Assembly (NCBI GenBank): GCA_045591095.1
Contig: JAZNSF010000027.1
Coordinates: forward strand, 23,943-87,942
Origin: SIG440 sp045591095
GTDB lineage: Bacteria; Bacillota; Clostridia; Monoglobales; Monoglobaceae
Direction: 5' to 3'
DNA length: 64,000 bases
The notes beneath the pieces were generated by a model that saw nothing but the letters and a program-made list of their open reading frames with translations, was not told the origin of the DNA and searched no databases. Position numbers and translations under genes: made by a program. Below, in pieces: positions 1 through 9,032 of the stretch (its first letter is position 1; every line of letters starts with the position of its first letter).

Positions 1-1243
1 TCGGTTCTTCGGCGTCCTCGTTGTAATATCCCTCGCGGTATAAAAACATTACCATATCAGCATCCTGCTCGATAGAACCGGATTCTCTGAGGTCGCTTAA
101 AGCAGGCTCCTTTACATCTCGCTTTTCAACCGAACGGTTAAGCTGCGAAAGCGCAATAACCGGAATTCCCAAATCTTTTGCCAGGATTTTCAGTGAACGC
201 GAAATTTCGGCAACTTCTTGTTCACGGGTACTGCCCGAACCTTTCGAACTTATAAGCTGGATATAGTCTATCACAACCATTCCAAGATTTTTTTCTATCT
301 TGAGTTTTCGGCACCGTGCGCAAATTTCAGCAACAGTGATAGATGATGTATCGTCAATATATATTGGTGCATTACTAAGTACATCTACCGCCTCGCCTAT
401 TTTTTCCCAGTCTTCGTCACGAATATTACCTTTTTTGAGGGCTTCAGAATTTACCATAGCTTCGCTGGAAATCATACGGCTTGCAAGCTGTAATCCCGGC
501 ATTTCAAGGTTAAACACCGCAACAGTAATTCCACTTTGCACGGCAGCATTTTGGGCAATATTAAGTGCAAAGCTGGTCTTACCCATACCGGGGCGAGCCG
601 CAATCAATATAAGCTCTGACCCGTGAAGGCCCGCTGTACGCTTGTCCACATCAATAAAACCGGTCGAAACCCCGGTAACGTCTTTGTTGTTTTCGGAAAG
701 CTCTGCAAGTCTCTCGACGCTCTGGTCAATGTATGCACTGATATGCACTGGACCTTTTGAGTTTTTATCCTGCGAAATATCAATGATTGCCTGCTCGGTC
801 TGACCAAGGATTGTTTCGGCATCTTCGTTTCCTGTATAGCACTGCTCAAGCGACCGTTCGGACACCTTGATAAGTCTTCTTAATGTCGCTTTTTCCGCCA
901 CAATCTCGGCATAATGCTTTGCATTCCTTGTTGTGGGGACAATATTCATTGTCTCCATCACAAAAGGCAAACCCCCTATGGCATCAAAGCTTCCTCGTAA
1001 CGTAAGCTGCTCCTTAATTGTAACGATATCTATGGGCTTACCCATATTATAAAGGTCAAGTACTGCAAGGAAAAGTTCTTTGTTTCTTTCGATATAAAAA
1101 TCATCTGCCTTGCATATACCTATTACGTCGGGTATACATTCTATATCAAGAAGCATTGCGCCAACAACCGACTGTTCGGCCTCACGGCTAAACGGCATTG
1201 CTCTTTCATATCCCAAAAGCTCCGCGTTTGTTCTCTCCTCCAA
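1..1243 (-). CDS. dnaB: Replicative DNA helicase DnaB (3' end cut off by window start)
   Basis: This is the hexameric replicative helicase that unwinds DNA at the fork and recruits primase. About 414 residues are visible: an N-terminal DnaB domain (PFSREAEQSVVGAML), then a RecA-like ATPase with Walker A (ARPGMGKTS), Walker B region (VVIDYIQLI) and the downstream LSQLNRSVE and DLRESGSIEQDAD motifs. The C-terminal tail lies outside the window. The start is chosen as TTG at 1243 because AGGAGGGG lies six bases upstream and no ATG fits. It follows rplI by about 30 bp in the usual Bacillota order gdpP-rplI-dnaB and is probably cotranscribed with them. Confidence 0.96.
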   Translation of the reverse strand, partial: MEERTNAELLGYERAMPFSREAEQSVVGAMLLDIECIPDVIGICKADDFYIERNKELFLAVLDLYNMGKPIDIVTIKEQLTLRGSFDAIGGLPFVMETMNIVPTTRNAKHYAEIVAEKATLRRLIKVSERSLEQCYTGNEDAETILGQTEQAIIDISQDKNSKGPVHISAYIDQSVERLAELSENNKDVTGVSTGFIDVDKRTAGLHGSELILIAARPGMGKTSFALNIAQNAAVQSGITVAVFNLEMPGLQLASRMISSEAMVNSEALKKGNIRDEDWEKIGEAVDVLSNAPIYIDDTSSITVAEICARCRKLKIEKNLGMVVIDYIQLISSKGSGSTREQEVAEISRSLKILAKDLGIPVIALSQLNRSVEKRDVKEPALSDLRESGSIEQDADMVMFLYREGYYNEDAEEP

Positions 1244-1274
1244 TATAGTCCCCTCCTTTTTCTTTCAAATAAAA

Positions 1275-1724
1275 CTATTTCTGTTCGGTAACACTTACCC
1301 TGAATACTGCGCTTATTCCCGGGTACAGCTTAACCGGCACCTCGGTAGTTCCGCAAACTTTTATACCGTCTTTAAGGTCAAGTTTTCGCTTATCTATATC
1401 AAGATTAAACTGTTTTTTAAGTGCCTCTGCCACATCCTTTGATGTTATCGAGCCAAAAAGCTTTCCGCCTGCACCTGCTTTTGCTTCAAGCTTTACAACT
1501 ATCTCTTTCATTCTTTCGGCAATATTTCGAGCCTTTTCTTCTTCAAGATTTCTGTGGTAAGCCAAAGCTTCCTTTTTGCCCTCAAGCTCGTTTAAAACCT
1601 GGCTGTTAGCTTCTTTAGCAAGGCCCTTTGGCAAAAGAAAGTTTCGTGCATAACCATCACTTACATTTATAAGGTCACCCTTTTTCCCTTGTGATTTTAC
1701 ATCCTGCAACAATACTACCTTCAT
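1275..1724 (-). CDS. rplI: 50S ribosomal protein L9
   Basis: This 149-residue protein has the usual bacterial L9 length. The N-terminal RNA-binding domain starts MKVVLLQDVKSQGKKGDLI and continues VSDGYARNFLLPKGLA. It is followed by the long connecting helix and a C-terminal domain ending in VPVKLYPGISAVFRVSV. It binds 23S rRNA at the L1 stalk base. The start has a strong AGGAGG site. The gene sits 13 bp after gdpP and 31 bp before dnaB, as in many Bacillota. Confidence 0.98.
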   Translation of the reverse strand: MKVVLLQDVKSQGKKGDLINVSDGYARNFLLPKGLAKEANSQVLNELEGKKEALAYHRNLEEEKARNIAERMKEIVVKLEAKAGAGGKLFGSITSKDVAEALKKQFNLDIDKRKLDLKDGIKVCGTTEVPVKLYPGISAVFRVSVTEQK

Positions 1725-1737
1725 ATGATTTTTCCTC

Positions 1738-3747
1738 CTATTGGTTTAGTATTTCGTCAATAGCGTTTTTAAGCCGGGCATCTGCTTCTTCCATACTGAC
1801 ATCAACAAGCTGTGCACCTGCAATGGTAATATGTCCGCCACCGCCAAGCTTTTCAAGTATAACCTGAACATTTATGCTGTCAAGAGAGCGTCCGCTTATT
1901 ATTATTCTGTTTCCGGATTTCGCTAGAACAAATGATGCCTCAACCCCCGAAATATCCAAAAGCTCGTCCGCTGCCTGAGCAATTGTAACCGACATATCCG
2001 GACACTCTTCATAAAGGTACGAAACTGCAATATTTCCTCTGTAAAGGCTGGCCGTCTTAACAATCTCTGCCTTTGCGATGCAGTTTTTGATGTCACTTTT
2101 AAAGAGCCTGCGAACATTTACCGGGTCAACGCCCATACGTCTTAAGTATGACGCCGCCTCGAATGTTCTTACCCCTGCTTTAAAGGTAAAGCCCTTTGTA
2201 TCCATAAATATTCCTGCATAAAGAGCCTCTGCCTCCTGCTTTGTAAGTTTTTGACCTTCCTGAATATACTGAATCATTTCCGTTATCATCTCGCAGGTTG
2301 ATGATGCATAAGGCTCGTGGTATACAAGCACTGCATTTTCGATAAAATCTTCGCTTCGGCGGTGATGATCGATAAGAACGATATTCTTGGCGTGTTTCAA
2401 AAGTTCGGGGCACTCTACCATACCGGGTCTATGAACATCAAGGACAACTACAAGGGTATCCACAGTAAAAATATTAAGTGCTTGCTCGACCGATATAAAC
2501 GCATCCTCATAACCAGGTGTCTTAGAAAATTCGTCTATCAGAATTTTTGCGTTGCTCCTTAAAGTATCGGTTACGATGAATGCCTCTTTGCCACGGCTTT
2601 TGACCGAATTCAAAAGACCTATTGCCGCACCGATACAGTCCATATCAGAGCTACTATGTCCCATAATTATAACTTTTTTCGAATGATCTACAAGCTCGCG
2701 CAGTGCATGGGCAACAACCCTTGCCTTAACTTTGGTACGTTTTTCAACCTCACGGGTTTTTGCCCCAAAAAACGTAAAGTTTACATCATCACGGATAACG
2801 ACCTGGTCGCCTCCACGGCCCAGCGCCATATCAATTGCAAGTCTTGCAAATTTGTCGTTTTCACTAACATCCGCACCCGACTTACCTACGCCGATGCTTA
2901 AAGTAACCGGAATTTTGTTTTCGTGGTTTATCGCCCTTGCTTCGTCTAAGATTGCAAACTTGTTCTCGGTAATCTTATGAAAATTCTTATTTGAAAAGAA
3001 GGCTATAAACTTATCCCGTTCATACTTTCTTAAGATTCCGTTTCCAAGTGCCACCCAGGCGGTAATCTTTTGTTCTATCTCGCCAAGGAGTTTTCCGTGA
3101 TTGGCGTCTGTTGTTTCCTTCAGTACTTCATCATAGTTATCAATGATGATAAAGCACTCAATCATTCTTTCATCTTCGCGAAGCTTAACTGCAGCAATCT
3201 CGGTGGTTTTGTCAATAAAATAAAATACAATGAGTCCGCCATGTCCTGCGTTTTTAGGGTTTCGGGCAATATTTCCCCATACCTCATAATGATTTTCGCC
3301 TATCTGAAGATTTATATTGGTTTTTTCTTCGCTGGCGGTAAACTTAGCAACCTGAAGCTCGGGTATAATCTCGGCAAGGCTTCTGCCAAACAGTTTTTCG
3401 TCGCCAACTGCTTTGCCAAAATTCTCGTTGTACCAGGTGATATTTCCTGACATATCTGTGATAACAAGCGGCGCCGGATAATTGAAAAGTGTCCCCCGTG
3501 AATTGTCATTAAGGCAAAAATCGAGGTCCTCGATATATTTCATAAACCTTTTTTGATTGCGCTTTATGCTATAAATTTCAAAAATTACAACTGCCACAGT
3601 AAGTACAAATGCCCAAATCGCTTCCGGTTGCTCGCTAAGTGCAGAAAGCACCGCAAAGAAAAGGCAAACTATTGCATACAAAGCAAGCTTTATATATCGT
3701 GTATTTGTGTTGTAAAAGATTTTTATATACGAGCGCTCCGGTTTCAT
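1738..3747 (-). CDS. gdpP: Cyclic-di-AMP phosphodiesterase GdpP (DHH family)
   Basis: This 669-residue membrane phosphodiesterase hydrolyses c-di-AMP to pApA. Order of parts: two N-terminal membrane helices (about residues 15-65), a PAS-like domain (about 80-150), a degenerate GGDEF domain (ending near LGRGGDQVVIRD), a DHH phosphodiesterase domain (GHSSSDMDCIG, LIDHHRRSEDF) and a DHHA1 domain with GGGGH near the C-terminus. An upstream in-frame TTG at 3771 is open, but GGAGGG lies eight bases before the ATG at 3747, so the shorter form is preferred. It follows the DUF2232 gene directly, the yybS-yybT arrangement. c-di-AMP levels affect potassium balance, wall stress and sporulation; that role is family knowledge. 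Confidence 0.95.
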   Translation of the reverse strand: MKPERSYIKIFYNTNTRYIKLALYAIVCLFFAVLSALSEQPEAIWAFVLTVAVVIFEIYSIKRNQKRFMKYIEDLDFCLNDNSRGTLFNYPAPLVITDMSGNITWYNENFGKAVGDEKLFGRSLAEIIPELQVAKFTASEEKTNINLQIGENHYEVWGNIARNPKNAGHGGLIVFYFIDKTTEIAAVKLREDERMIECFIIIDNYDEVLKETTDANHGKLLGEIEQKITAWVALGNGILRKYERDKFIAFFSNKNFHKITENKFAILDEARAINHENKIPVTLSIGVGKSGADVSENDKFARLAIDMALGRGGDQVVIRDDVNFTFFGAKTREVEKRTKVKARVVAHALRELVDHSKKVIIMGHSSSDMDCIGAAIGLLNSVKSRGKEAFIVTDTLRSNAKILIDEFSKTPGYEDAFISVEQALNIFTVDTLVVVLDVHRPGMVECPELLKHAKNIVLIDHHRRSEDFIENAVLVYHEPYASSTCEMITEMIQYIQEGQKLTKQEAEALYAGIFMDTKGFTFKAGVRTFEAASYLRRMGVDPVNVRRLFKSDIKNCIAKAEIVKTASLYRGNIAVSYLYEECPDMSVTIAQAADELLDISGVEASFVLAKSGNRIIISGRSLDSINVQVILEKLGGGGHITIAGAQLVDVSMEEADARLKNAIDEILNQ

Positions 3748-3767
3748 ACCACTATCCCTCCAAACAA

Positions 3768-4760
3768 TCAAGCTTCTTCGCCGTCGATTCCAATCTGTCT
3801 GAAATTACGGCTTGCATCGGTAATACCTATTACAATCAAAATCATATAGATAATGCTCATAAATGCACTTCCCAAAAAGAATACTAGAGCATATATCAAA
3901 AATCTGAGTCCGCCTGACGGCACCTTTGCTTTAAGCTTAAAATCTACCACCGAAAGTCCCGAGACACCAATTATCGTGTAGATTATTGCAACAACATTCG
4001 CAAGAACAGGCCACATATTTGACTTTTCGTCAGTGAATACATACACCATGTAACACAAAAGTGCAACAAAGCTCATACTCCTTGGGGCTTTAATCTCAGA
4101 AAAAGGTACCAGCCTTATATTGGCAGAACCGGTACGCTTTATCACAAACCCCGATACACGTATTATTATGTATCCTGTAATCATAGAGCTTAAAACAACT
4201 AAGAACGGGAAGTACAGCCGCATAACAAATTCGGTAGTTTCCAACGCAAGCTTCAATATTTCTTCAGGTGAAGTGGCTGAAGAATTCATAGCCGACTTAT
4301 CAATCTGGCCGATCGTCTGGGTAAGAACTGCTTCGGTCTGTTTGAGTACCTCACCGAATATCTCATTTATGCCCTGGTCCATAAGAACCTCAATTACAAA
4401 AAGCTGAAACAGCCAGCCTACGCAAACAGCAAGGCATGTGCCAAACAGGCTAATAAAAAAAGGTCTGTTTTTTCCAAGCATATACCCTGCGGTTGCCCCG
4501 GGAACAATTGACAGAAGAAGCACCGACGCCGCGGAAATAAAATTCCCGTCAATCACCACCGACACCGCAAAAACGGCAATAACCGTAGGAACGAGTGCCC
4601 GAAAATCATATTTTGCAGCAAACACAGCCATGGGTATGCCGCAAACAAATGTGCCAAAAACCGAAAATAGCGGGATATAACGTGAAACAACCATAAGTAC
4701 GGCAGTTAGTGCAACCATAAGTGCACCAAACACAATTGTTTTTGTATTTTTATTCTTCAT
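3768..4760 (-). CDS. DUF2232 (YybS-like) integral membrane protein
   Basis: This 330-residue protein is strongly hydrophobic, with about eight predicted membrane helices starting at residue 8 (TIVFGALMVALTAVLMVVS). A polar loop containing EVLKQTEAVLTQTIG lies in the middle and a charged tail at the end. It resembles the DUF2232/YybS family that is encoded just upstream of gdpP in Bacillota. Some members resemble S components of ECF transporters, but the function is not established. It is the first gene of the yybS-gdpP-rplI-dnaB operon, with a good promoter 75-100 bp upstream. Start ATG with AGAGGC seven bases before it. Confidence 0.85.
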   Translation of the reverse strand: MKNKNTKTIVFGALMVALTAVLMVVSRYIPLFSVFGTFVCGIPMAVFAAKYDFRALVPTVIAVFAVSVVIDGNFISAASVLLLSIVPGATAGYMLGKNRPFFISLFGTCLAVCVGWLFQLFVIEVLMDQGINEIFGEVLKQTEAVLTQTIGQIDKSAMNSSATSPEEILKLALETTEFVMRLYFPFLVVLSSMITGYIIIRVSGFVIKRTGSANIRLVPFSEIKAPRSMSFVALLCYMVYVFTDEKSNMWPVLANVVAIIYTIIGVSGLSVVDFKLKAKVPSGGLRFLIYALVFFLGSAFMSIIYMILIVIGITDASRNFRQIGIDGEEA

Positions 4761-4833
4761 AATTTATGCCTCTAATCCTTCTTGCAGTTATCTTTAAAGC
4801 ACACAATTAACGCATTTTACATTATATTTTATA

Positions 4834-4862
4834 AGTATACCACAAAGCTAAAAAATCTGCAA
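4834..4862 (-). promoter_or_regulatory. SigA promoter for the DUF2232-gdpP-rplI-dnaB operon
   Basis: Reading the minus strand, -35 TTGCAG (4862-4857), a 17-base spacer and -10 TATACT (4839-4834) with an extended TGG just before it. It lies about 75 bp upstream of the DUF2232 start. Predicted by eye. Confidence 0.7.
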
Positions 4863-4891
4863 GGATTTTTAGCAAAATTTATCTCTTACAT

Positions 4892-4937
4892 AAAAACAAA
4901 AGCATTGGTCAAATATACTACCAATGCTTTTGTTTTT
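4892..4937 (-). terminator. Intrinsic terminator after the amidohydrolase gene
   Basis: A perfect inverted repeat of about 18 bp (arms 4892-4909 and 4920-4937, 10-base loop) ends in a run of T on the minus strand, immediately after the stop codon at 4941. It separates the amidohydrolase from the gdpP operon. Confidence 0.9.
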
Positions 4938-4940
4938 CAT

Positions 4941-6545
4941 CTACCTGATTATGCCGCCAAGATAGGTCTCCAAAATCTTTATTTTTCGGATTTTTTCGGC
5001 CGGTTTACCAAGTATGGGGCTTGACAAAACCACAATATCGGCAAGCTTTCCTACTTCCAAGCTCCCCTTTATATTTTCTTCAAAAGAAGCATAAGCTCCA
5101 AAAATTGTATAGCTTTTAAGCGCACGCATAAAGCTGATTTTTTGATTCTCTCCTATTACTTTTTTGCTGTCCAAAGCCATGCGGTCCATAGCCGCCGCTA
5201 TCCCAAAAAGAGGATCATATCGGTCGATAACCATGGCATCAGACCCAAATGGTGTAATAATGCCATGCTCCTCAAAGCTTTTAAGTGGAATAACCTCTTC
5301 TAATCTGTCACCGTAATACTTCCCAAACACATCTCCCCATACCGATAAGAATCCAGGGTTTGGAACTGGCAAAATTCCCAAATCCTTAATCCTTGGCATT
5401 AATTCTTTAGGACACAAAAAACAATGTTCTATACGGTGCCTTGGGTCTTTTCTTGGGAATTTCTCCATCGCTTTTTCGTATGCATTTATTATCATTTCGA
5501 TAGCCTTATCCCCTGCGCCGTGCGCGGTAATCTGAAACCCCGCCCGATGCGCCTCGCAAAAGATATCATCAAGCTCGTTTTGCGAGAATGTGGTGGGATA
5601 AATATTCATTTCGGGCAAAATCGGCTTTGAGGTTGCGCAAGTCCCGCCTACAGTCGAACCATCAACCATTAGTTTTAACGGGCCCTTTTTTAAAAAGCTG
5701 TCTCCAAGTCCCGTATAAAATCCCGAGTCAATCATTACCTTAGCATTTTGTTCTTGAGCTTCTTTCCCAAAAAGTGTCCAAAGCATTGTATAAACCCTCA
5801 TTTTAAGCTTGCCTCGCTCTTTGGCAAGCTGAAGACTGCGGTAAGTTTTGCCACCAAACCCTCCTGCATCGTGACAGCTTGTAATCCCCACCGACAAAAG
5901 CTTTTTGCAGAAACGCTCAATCCCCTCTACCAAAACGTCATCACTTGGTATAACAGGCGACTTTGAAAGCATCATAAAGTGAGCTGTCTCCTTTAAAAGT
6001 CCCGTAGGTTTTTGCGCCTCATCCTTTATAATGTGTTCTTTTGGGAACTGAAGTCCTGATTCCTCGGCTAAGCGGATTGCCGAGGTGTTACAAACACTCA
6101 TATGCCCGCTTTTGTGAACAAGCATCACAGGGTTTTCGGGCGCTACCTCATCAAGCTCAGCTATGGTGATATGTCGCATCTCTCGAAGCGCCTCGTGGTT
6201 ATAGGCACTGCCTACAATCCAGTCACCCTTTTTCCGTTCTTTTACCGCATTTTTTATTTTTTCCAGTATATCGGGGGCAGATTTAATTCCGTTTTCCTCG
6301 GTCAAAAGAATTTCGTCGCCACTCTTTCCTTCTGCCACTGCCATATGAATATGTGAGTCAATAAACCCGGGGAGTACCGCACATCCGCCAAGGTCTACTG
6401 TCTCTGTCTCCTCGTCCAGATATTTAAGTGCCTTCTGGGTGCTCCCTACAAATGCAATTTTGTCGTCTTCTATAAGTATCGCCTGATGAACACTGTCATT
6501 TTTATCTGCAGTTATTATCTCGCCGTTATAAAATAGTTTTTTCAA
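4941..6545 (-). CDS. Amidohydrolase family 3 protein (YtcJ-like metal-dependent hydrolase)
   Basis: This 534-residue protein belongs to the amidohydrolase superfamily, YtcJ-like branch. A small N-terminal beta domain (KKLFYNGEIITADKND) precedes a TIM barrel with metal ligands in DSHIHM near residue 64, TAHGAGDKAI, RIEHC and TPFGSDAMV, and the C-terminal strand region (GSLEVGKLADIVVL). Members hydrolyse amide or ester bonds in small molecules; the substrate cannot be read from the sequence. TTG start, with AAGGA eleven bases upstream. It lies between two intrinsic terminators, so it is probably transcribed alone. Confidence 0.88.
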   Translation of the reverse strand: MKKLFYNGEIITADKNDSVHQAILIEDDKIAFVGSTQKALKYLDEETETVDLGGCAVLPGFIDSHIHMAVAEGKSGDEILLTEENGIKSAPDILEKIKNAVKERKKGDWIVGSAYNHEALREMRHITIAELDEVAPENPVMLVHKSGHMSVCNTSAIRLAEESGLQFPKEHIIKDEAQKPTGLLKETAHFMMLSKSPVIPSDDVLVEGIERFCKKLLSVGITSCHDAGGFGGKTYRSLQLAKERGKLKMRVYTMLWTLFGKEAQEQNAKVMIDSGFYTGLGDSFLKKGPLKLMVDGSTVGGTCATSKPILPEMNIYPTTFSQNELDDIFCEAHRAGFQITAHGAGDKAIEMIINAYEKAMEKFPRKDPRHRIEHCFLCPKELMPRIKDLGILPVPNPGFLSVWGDVFGKYYGDRLEEVIPLKSFEEHGIITPFGSDAMVIDRYDPLFGIAAAMDRMALDSKKVIGENQKISFMRALKSYTIFGAYASFEENIKGSLEVGKLADIVVLSSPILGKPAEKIRKIKILETYLGGIIR

Positions 6546-6607
6546 CGTTTGATCAATCCTTTACATATTTCTTCACTCTATTTTATCCAAAACTAGCAGA
6601 AAAAATG

Positions 6608-6650
6608 CAAAAAATTTCCTGCCAAGGATTTCTTGGCAGGAAATTTTTTA
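6608..6650 (-). terminator. Intrinsic terminator after gpmI
   Basis: A perfect 16-bp inverted repeat (6611-6626 and 6632-6647) with a 5-base loop lies directly after the gpmI stop. The minus-strand transcript ends in a U-rich tail. It closes the pgk-tpiA-gpmI unit. Confidence 0.9.
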
Positions 6651-6656
6651 TTTTGT

Positions 6657-8192
6657 TTATTTAACAAGTAAGCTTTCACCGGTCATCTCTTCGGGTTTTT
6701 CAAGTCCCATAAGGTCAAGCATTGTAGGTGCAAGGTCAGCCAGGCGACCATTTTTAAGCTTTGCACCACTGCCCTCGCCTATCAAAACGAGTGGAACAAC
6801 ATTTGTTGTATGCGCTGTGAATACATCGTTTGTAGCGTAATCAAGCATCTGGTCTGCGTTTCCGTGGTCAGCGGTTACAAGAGCAACGCCGCCCATTTTG
6901 GTAATTGCGTCAATTGTTCTTCCCAAACATTCATCAACAGTTTCTACCGCTTTTACTGCCGCCTCAAACACACCTGTATGTCCAACCATATCGCAGTTTG
7001 CAAAGTTGAGAACAATCACATCATAGCTTCCGCTTTCGATGCGCTTTACTACTTCGTCTGTAACTTCGATTGCGCTCATTTCTGGCTTTAAATCATAGGT
7101 TGCGACTTTGGGCGAATTTATTAAAGCTCTGTCCTCGCCGTCATAAACCTCTTCAACGCCACCGTTAAAGAAGAATGTAACGTGAGCATATTTCTCGGTC
7201 TCGGCAATTCTAAGCTGGCGAAGGCCTTTCTTGCTTATATATTCGCCAAATGTGTTGGTCAGAGTCTGCGGCTTAAACGCAACACTGGCATTTGGCATAG
7301 ATGCATCGTATTGAGTCATACATACAAAGTATGTTTCAAAGTACTCTCTCTCAAAGCCTGTAAATTCCTCGTCAACAATGGTACGCGAAATTTCTCTTGC
7401 ACGGTCGGGTCTAAAGTTAAAGAATACCACCGAGTCACCTTTGGAAATCTTTCCAAGTGCCTCTCCATTTTCGTCTGTAATAACAGTCGGAACAACAAAT
7501 TCGTCAGTAACGCCATCGTTATAGGATTTCTTTATGGCACTTACAGCAGATGTATCTTTGTTGCCCTCGCCCTTTACCATGGCTTTATAGGCTTCTTCAA
7601 CACGTTCCCAGCGATTGTCGCGGTCCATTGCGTAGTATCTTCCCATAACAGTTGCAATCGCACCTGTTTCAAGCTCTCTGATTTTTGCGACCAGACTTTC
7701 AGCAAAGTCAGCACCCGAAGTTGGCGAAACATCGCGTCCGTCCATAAAGCAGTGCACAAATACTTTTTCGAGGCCATTCTTTTTTGCCATTTCCAAAAGG
7801 CCAAAAAGATGGTTTATATGGCTGTGAACACCACCGTCTGACAAAAGTCCCATCAAATGAAGTGCCGAGTCATTTTTTTTGCAGTTTTCAACTGCCTTAC
7901 AAAGTGCATCGTTTTCAAAAAAATCACCATCAGTAATCGATTTTGTAATTCTTGTAAGCTCCTGATAAACAATTCTTCCTGCACCGATATTGGTGTGTCC
8001 AACCTCGGAGTTACCCATCTGTCCCTCAGGAAGACCAACATCCATTCCCGATGCGTGAACAATTGAATTTGGATATTCCTTTAAGTACCTATCCATATTA
8101 GGGGTCTTTGCCGCATAAATTGCATTTCCCTCATGACGGTCATTTACGCCAAAGCCGTCCATAATTATTAAAGCATATGGTTTTTTGCTCAT
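6657..8192 (-). CDS. gpmI: 2,3-bisphosphoglycerate-independent phosphoglycerate mutase
   Basis: This 511-residue, manganese-dependent enzyme interconverts 3- and 2-phosphoglycerate in glycolysis. It has the alkaline-phosphatase-like fold. Metal and catalytic segments are visible: IMDGFGVND at the start, the serine nucleophile in GNSEVGHTNIGAGR near residue 60, MDGRDVSPTSG, and TADHGNADQM near the C-terminus. Length is normal for the family. It is the last gene of a three-gene glycolytic set with tpiA 57 bp upstream and pgk before that. Confidence 0.98.
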   Translation of the reverse strand: MSKKPYALIIMDGFGVNDRHEGNAIYAAKTPNMDRYLKEYPNSIVHASGMDVGLPEGQMGNSEVGHTNIGAGRIVYQELTRITKSITDGDFFENDALCKAVENCKKNDSALHLMGLLSDGGVHSHINHLFGLLEMAKKNGLEKVFVHCFMDGRDVSPTSGADFAESLVAKIRELETGAIATVMGRYYAMDRDNRWERVEEAYKAMVKGEGNKDTSAVSAIKKSYNDGVTDEFVVPTVITDENGEALGKISKGDSVVFFNFRPDRAREISRTIVDEEFTGFEREYFETYFVCMTQYDASMPNASVAFKPQTLTNTFGEYISKKGLRQLRIAETEKYAHVTFFFNGGVEEVYDGEDRALINSPKVATYDLKPEMSAIEVTDEVVKRIESGSYDVIVLNFANCDMVGHTGVFEAAVKAVETVDECLGRTIDAITKMGGVALVTADHGNADQMLDYATNDVFTAHTTNVVPLVLIGEGSGAKLKNGRLADLAPTMLDLMGLEKPEEMTGESLLVK

Positions 8193-8215
8193 TAGTTTTG
8201 TCCTTTCTAGAAACC

Positions 8216-8236
8216 AAGGCGAACACTAAGTCCGCC
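8216..8236 (-). repeat. Short palindromic intergenic repeat, copy 1
   Basis: A 21-base imperfect hairpin in the tpiA-gpmI gap. On the minus strand it begins GGCGGACTTAG and ends TTCGCCTT. It matches the 21-base hairpin at 35230-35250 at 17 of 21 positions, in the same orientation relative to the flanking genes. There is no U-run, so it is not a standard terminator. Confidence 0.5.
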
Positions 8237-8249
8237 TCGATATTTTAAA

Positions 8250-9002
8250 TTACTGTGCAGCTTTTACGATTACTGAGAACTTGTCAGCAACCAAACTTGC
8301 GCCGCCGATAAGGCCGCCGTCAATGTCGTTTTTAGCTAAAAGCTCTTTGGCGTTCGTATCATTCATACTTCCGCCATACTGGATTGTAACTTCCTTTGCA
8401 CAATTCTCGCAGTAAAGCTCGGCAAAAATCTTTCTTATGCCCTCGCAAACTTCCTGTGCCTGCTCGGCTGTTGCAGTTTTGCCTGTGCCGATTGCCCAGA
8501 TAGGTTCGTATGCGATAACAACCTTTTTTGCGTCTTCTGCACTGATGCCGCTGAATGCTTTTTTGGTCTGGATAGCAATAAGGTCCATTGTGATGCCTGC
8601 TTCTCTTTCTTCAAGGCTTTCACCCACACAAACAATTGGGATAAGACCCTTTTCGAGTGCCTTTTTGGTCTTAAGGTTTACAGTTTCGTCGGTTTCTGCG
8701 AAGTACTGTCTTCTTTCAGAGTGACCGATAACAACATAGTCAACTCCCAAATCCTTAAGCATATCAGCACTTACCTCGCCGGTAAATGCACCCTTGTCCT
8801 CAAAATGAAGGTTTTCTGCACCGATTTTTACATGTGTGTCCTTTGCTGCACGAACTGCCTCTGAAAGACAAACATAAGGTGTGCAGCAAACTACTTCGCA
8901 CTTAGCGCCTTCGGTAGCTGACGCAACTTCTTTTACAAAATCATAAGTTTCGCTTGGCAGCTTGTTCATTTTCCAGTTGCCTGCAATAATATATTTTCCC
9001 AT
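8250..9002 (-). CDS. tpiA: Triosephosphate isomerase
   Basis: This 250-residue TIM-barrel enzyme interconverts dihydroxyacetone phosphate and glyceraldehyde 3-phosphate. Signature segments are GNWKMNK at the N-terminus, the catalytic histidine in VIGHSERR near residue 95, the catalytic glutamate in AYEPIWAIGTG near residue 165, and the phosphate-binding GGSMNDTN and GGLIGGASL. It is in the order pgk-tpiA-gpmI with short gaps. Confidence 0.99.
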   Translation of the reverse strand: MGKYIIAGNWKMNKLPSETYDFVKEVASATEGAKCEVVCCTPYVCLSEAVRAAKDTHVKIGAENLHFEDKGAFTGEVSADMLKDLGVDYVVIGHSERRQYFAETDETVNLKTKKALEKGLIPIVCVGESLEEREAGITMDLIAIQTKKAFSGISAEDAKKVVIAYEPIWAIGTGKTATAEQAQEVCEGIRKIFAELYCENCAKEVTIQYGGSMNDTNAKELLAKNDIDGGLIGGASLVADKFSVIVKAAQ

Positions 9003-9032
9003 TTTAAAAATCTCCTTTGTACTTTCGTCTGA

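Noticed and set aside
7182..7841. 219-residue plus-strand frame inside gpmI
   Set aside because: It is antisense to a strongly conserved gene, has no ribosome site, and no recognisable protein motif.
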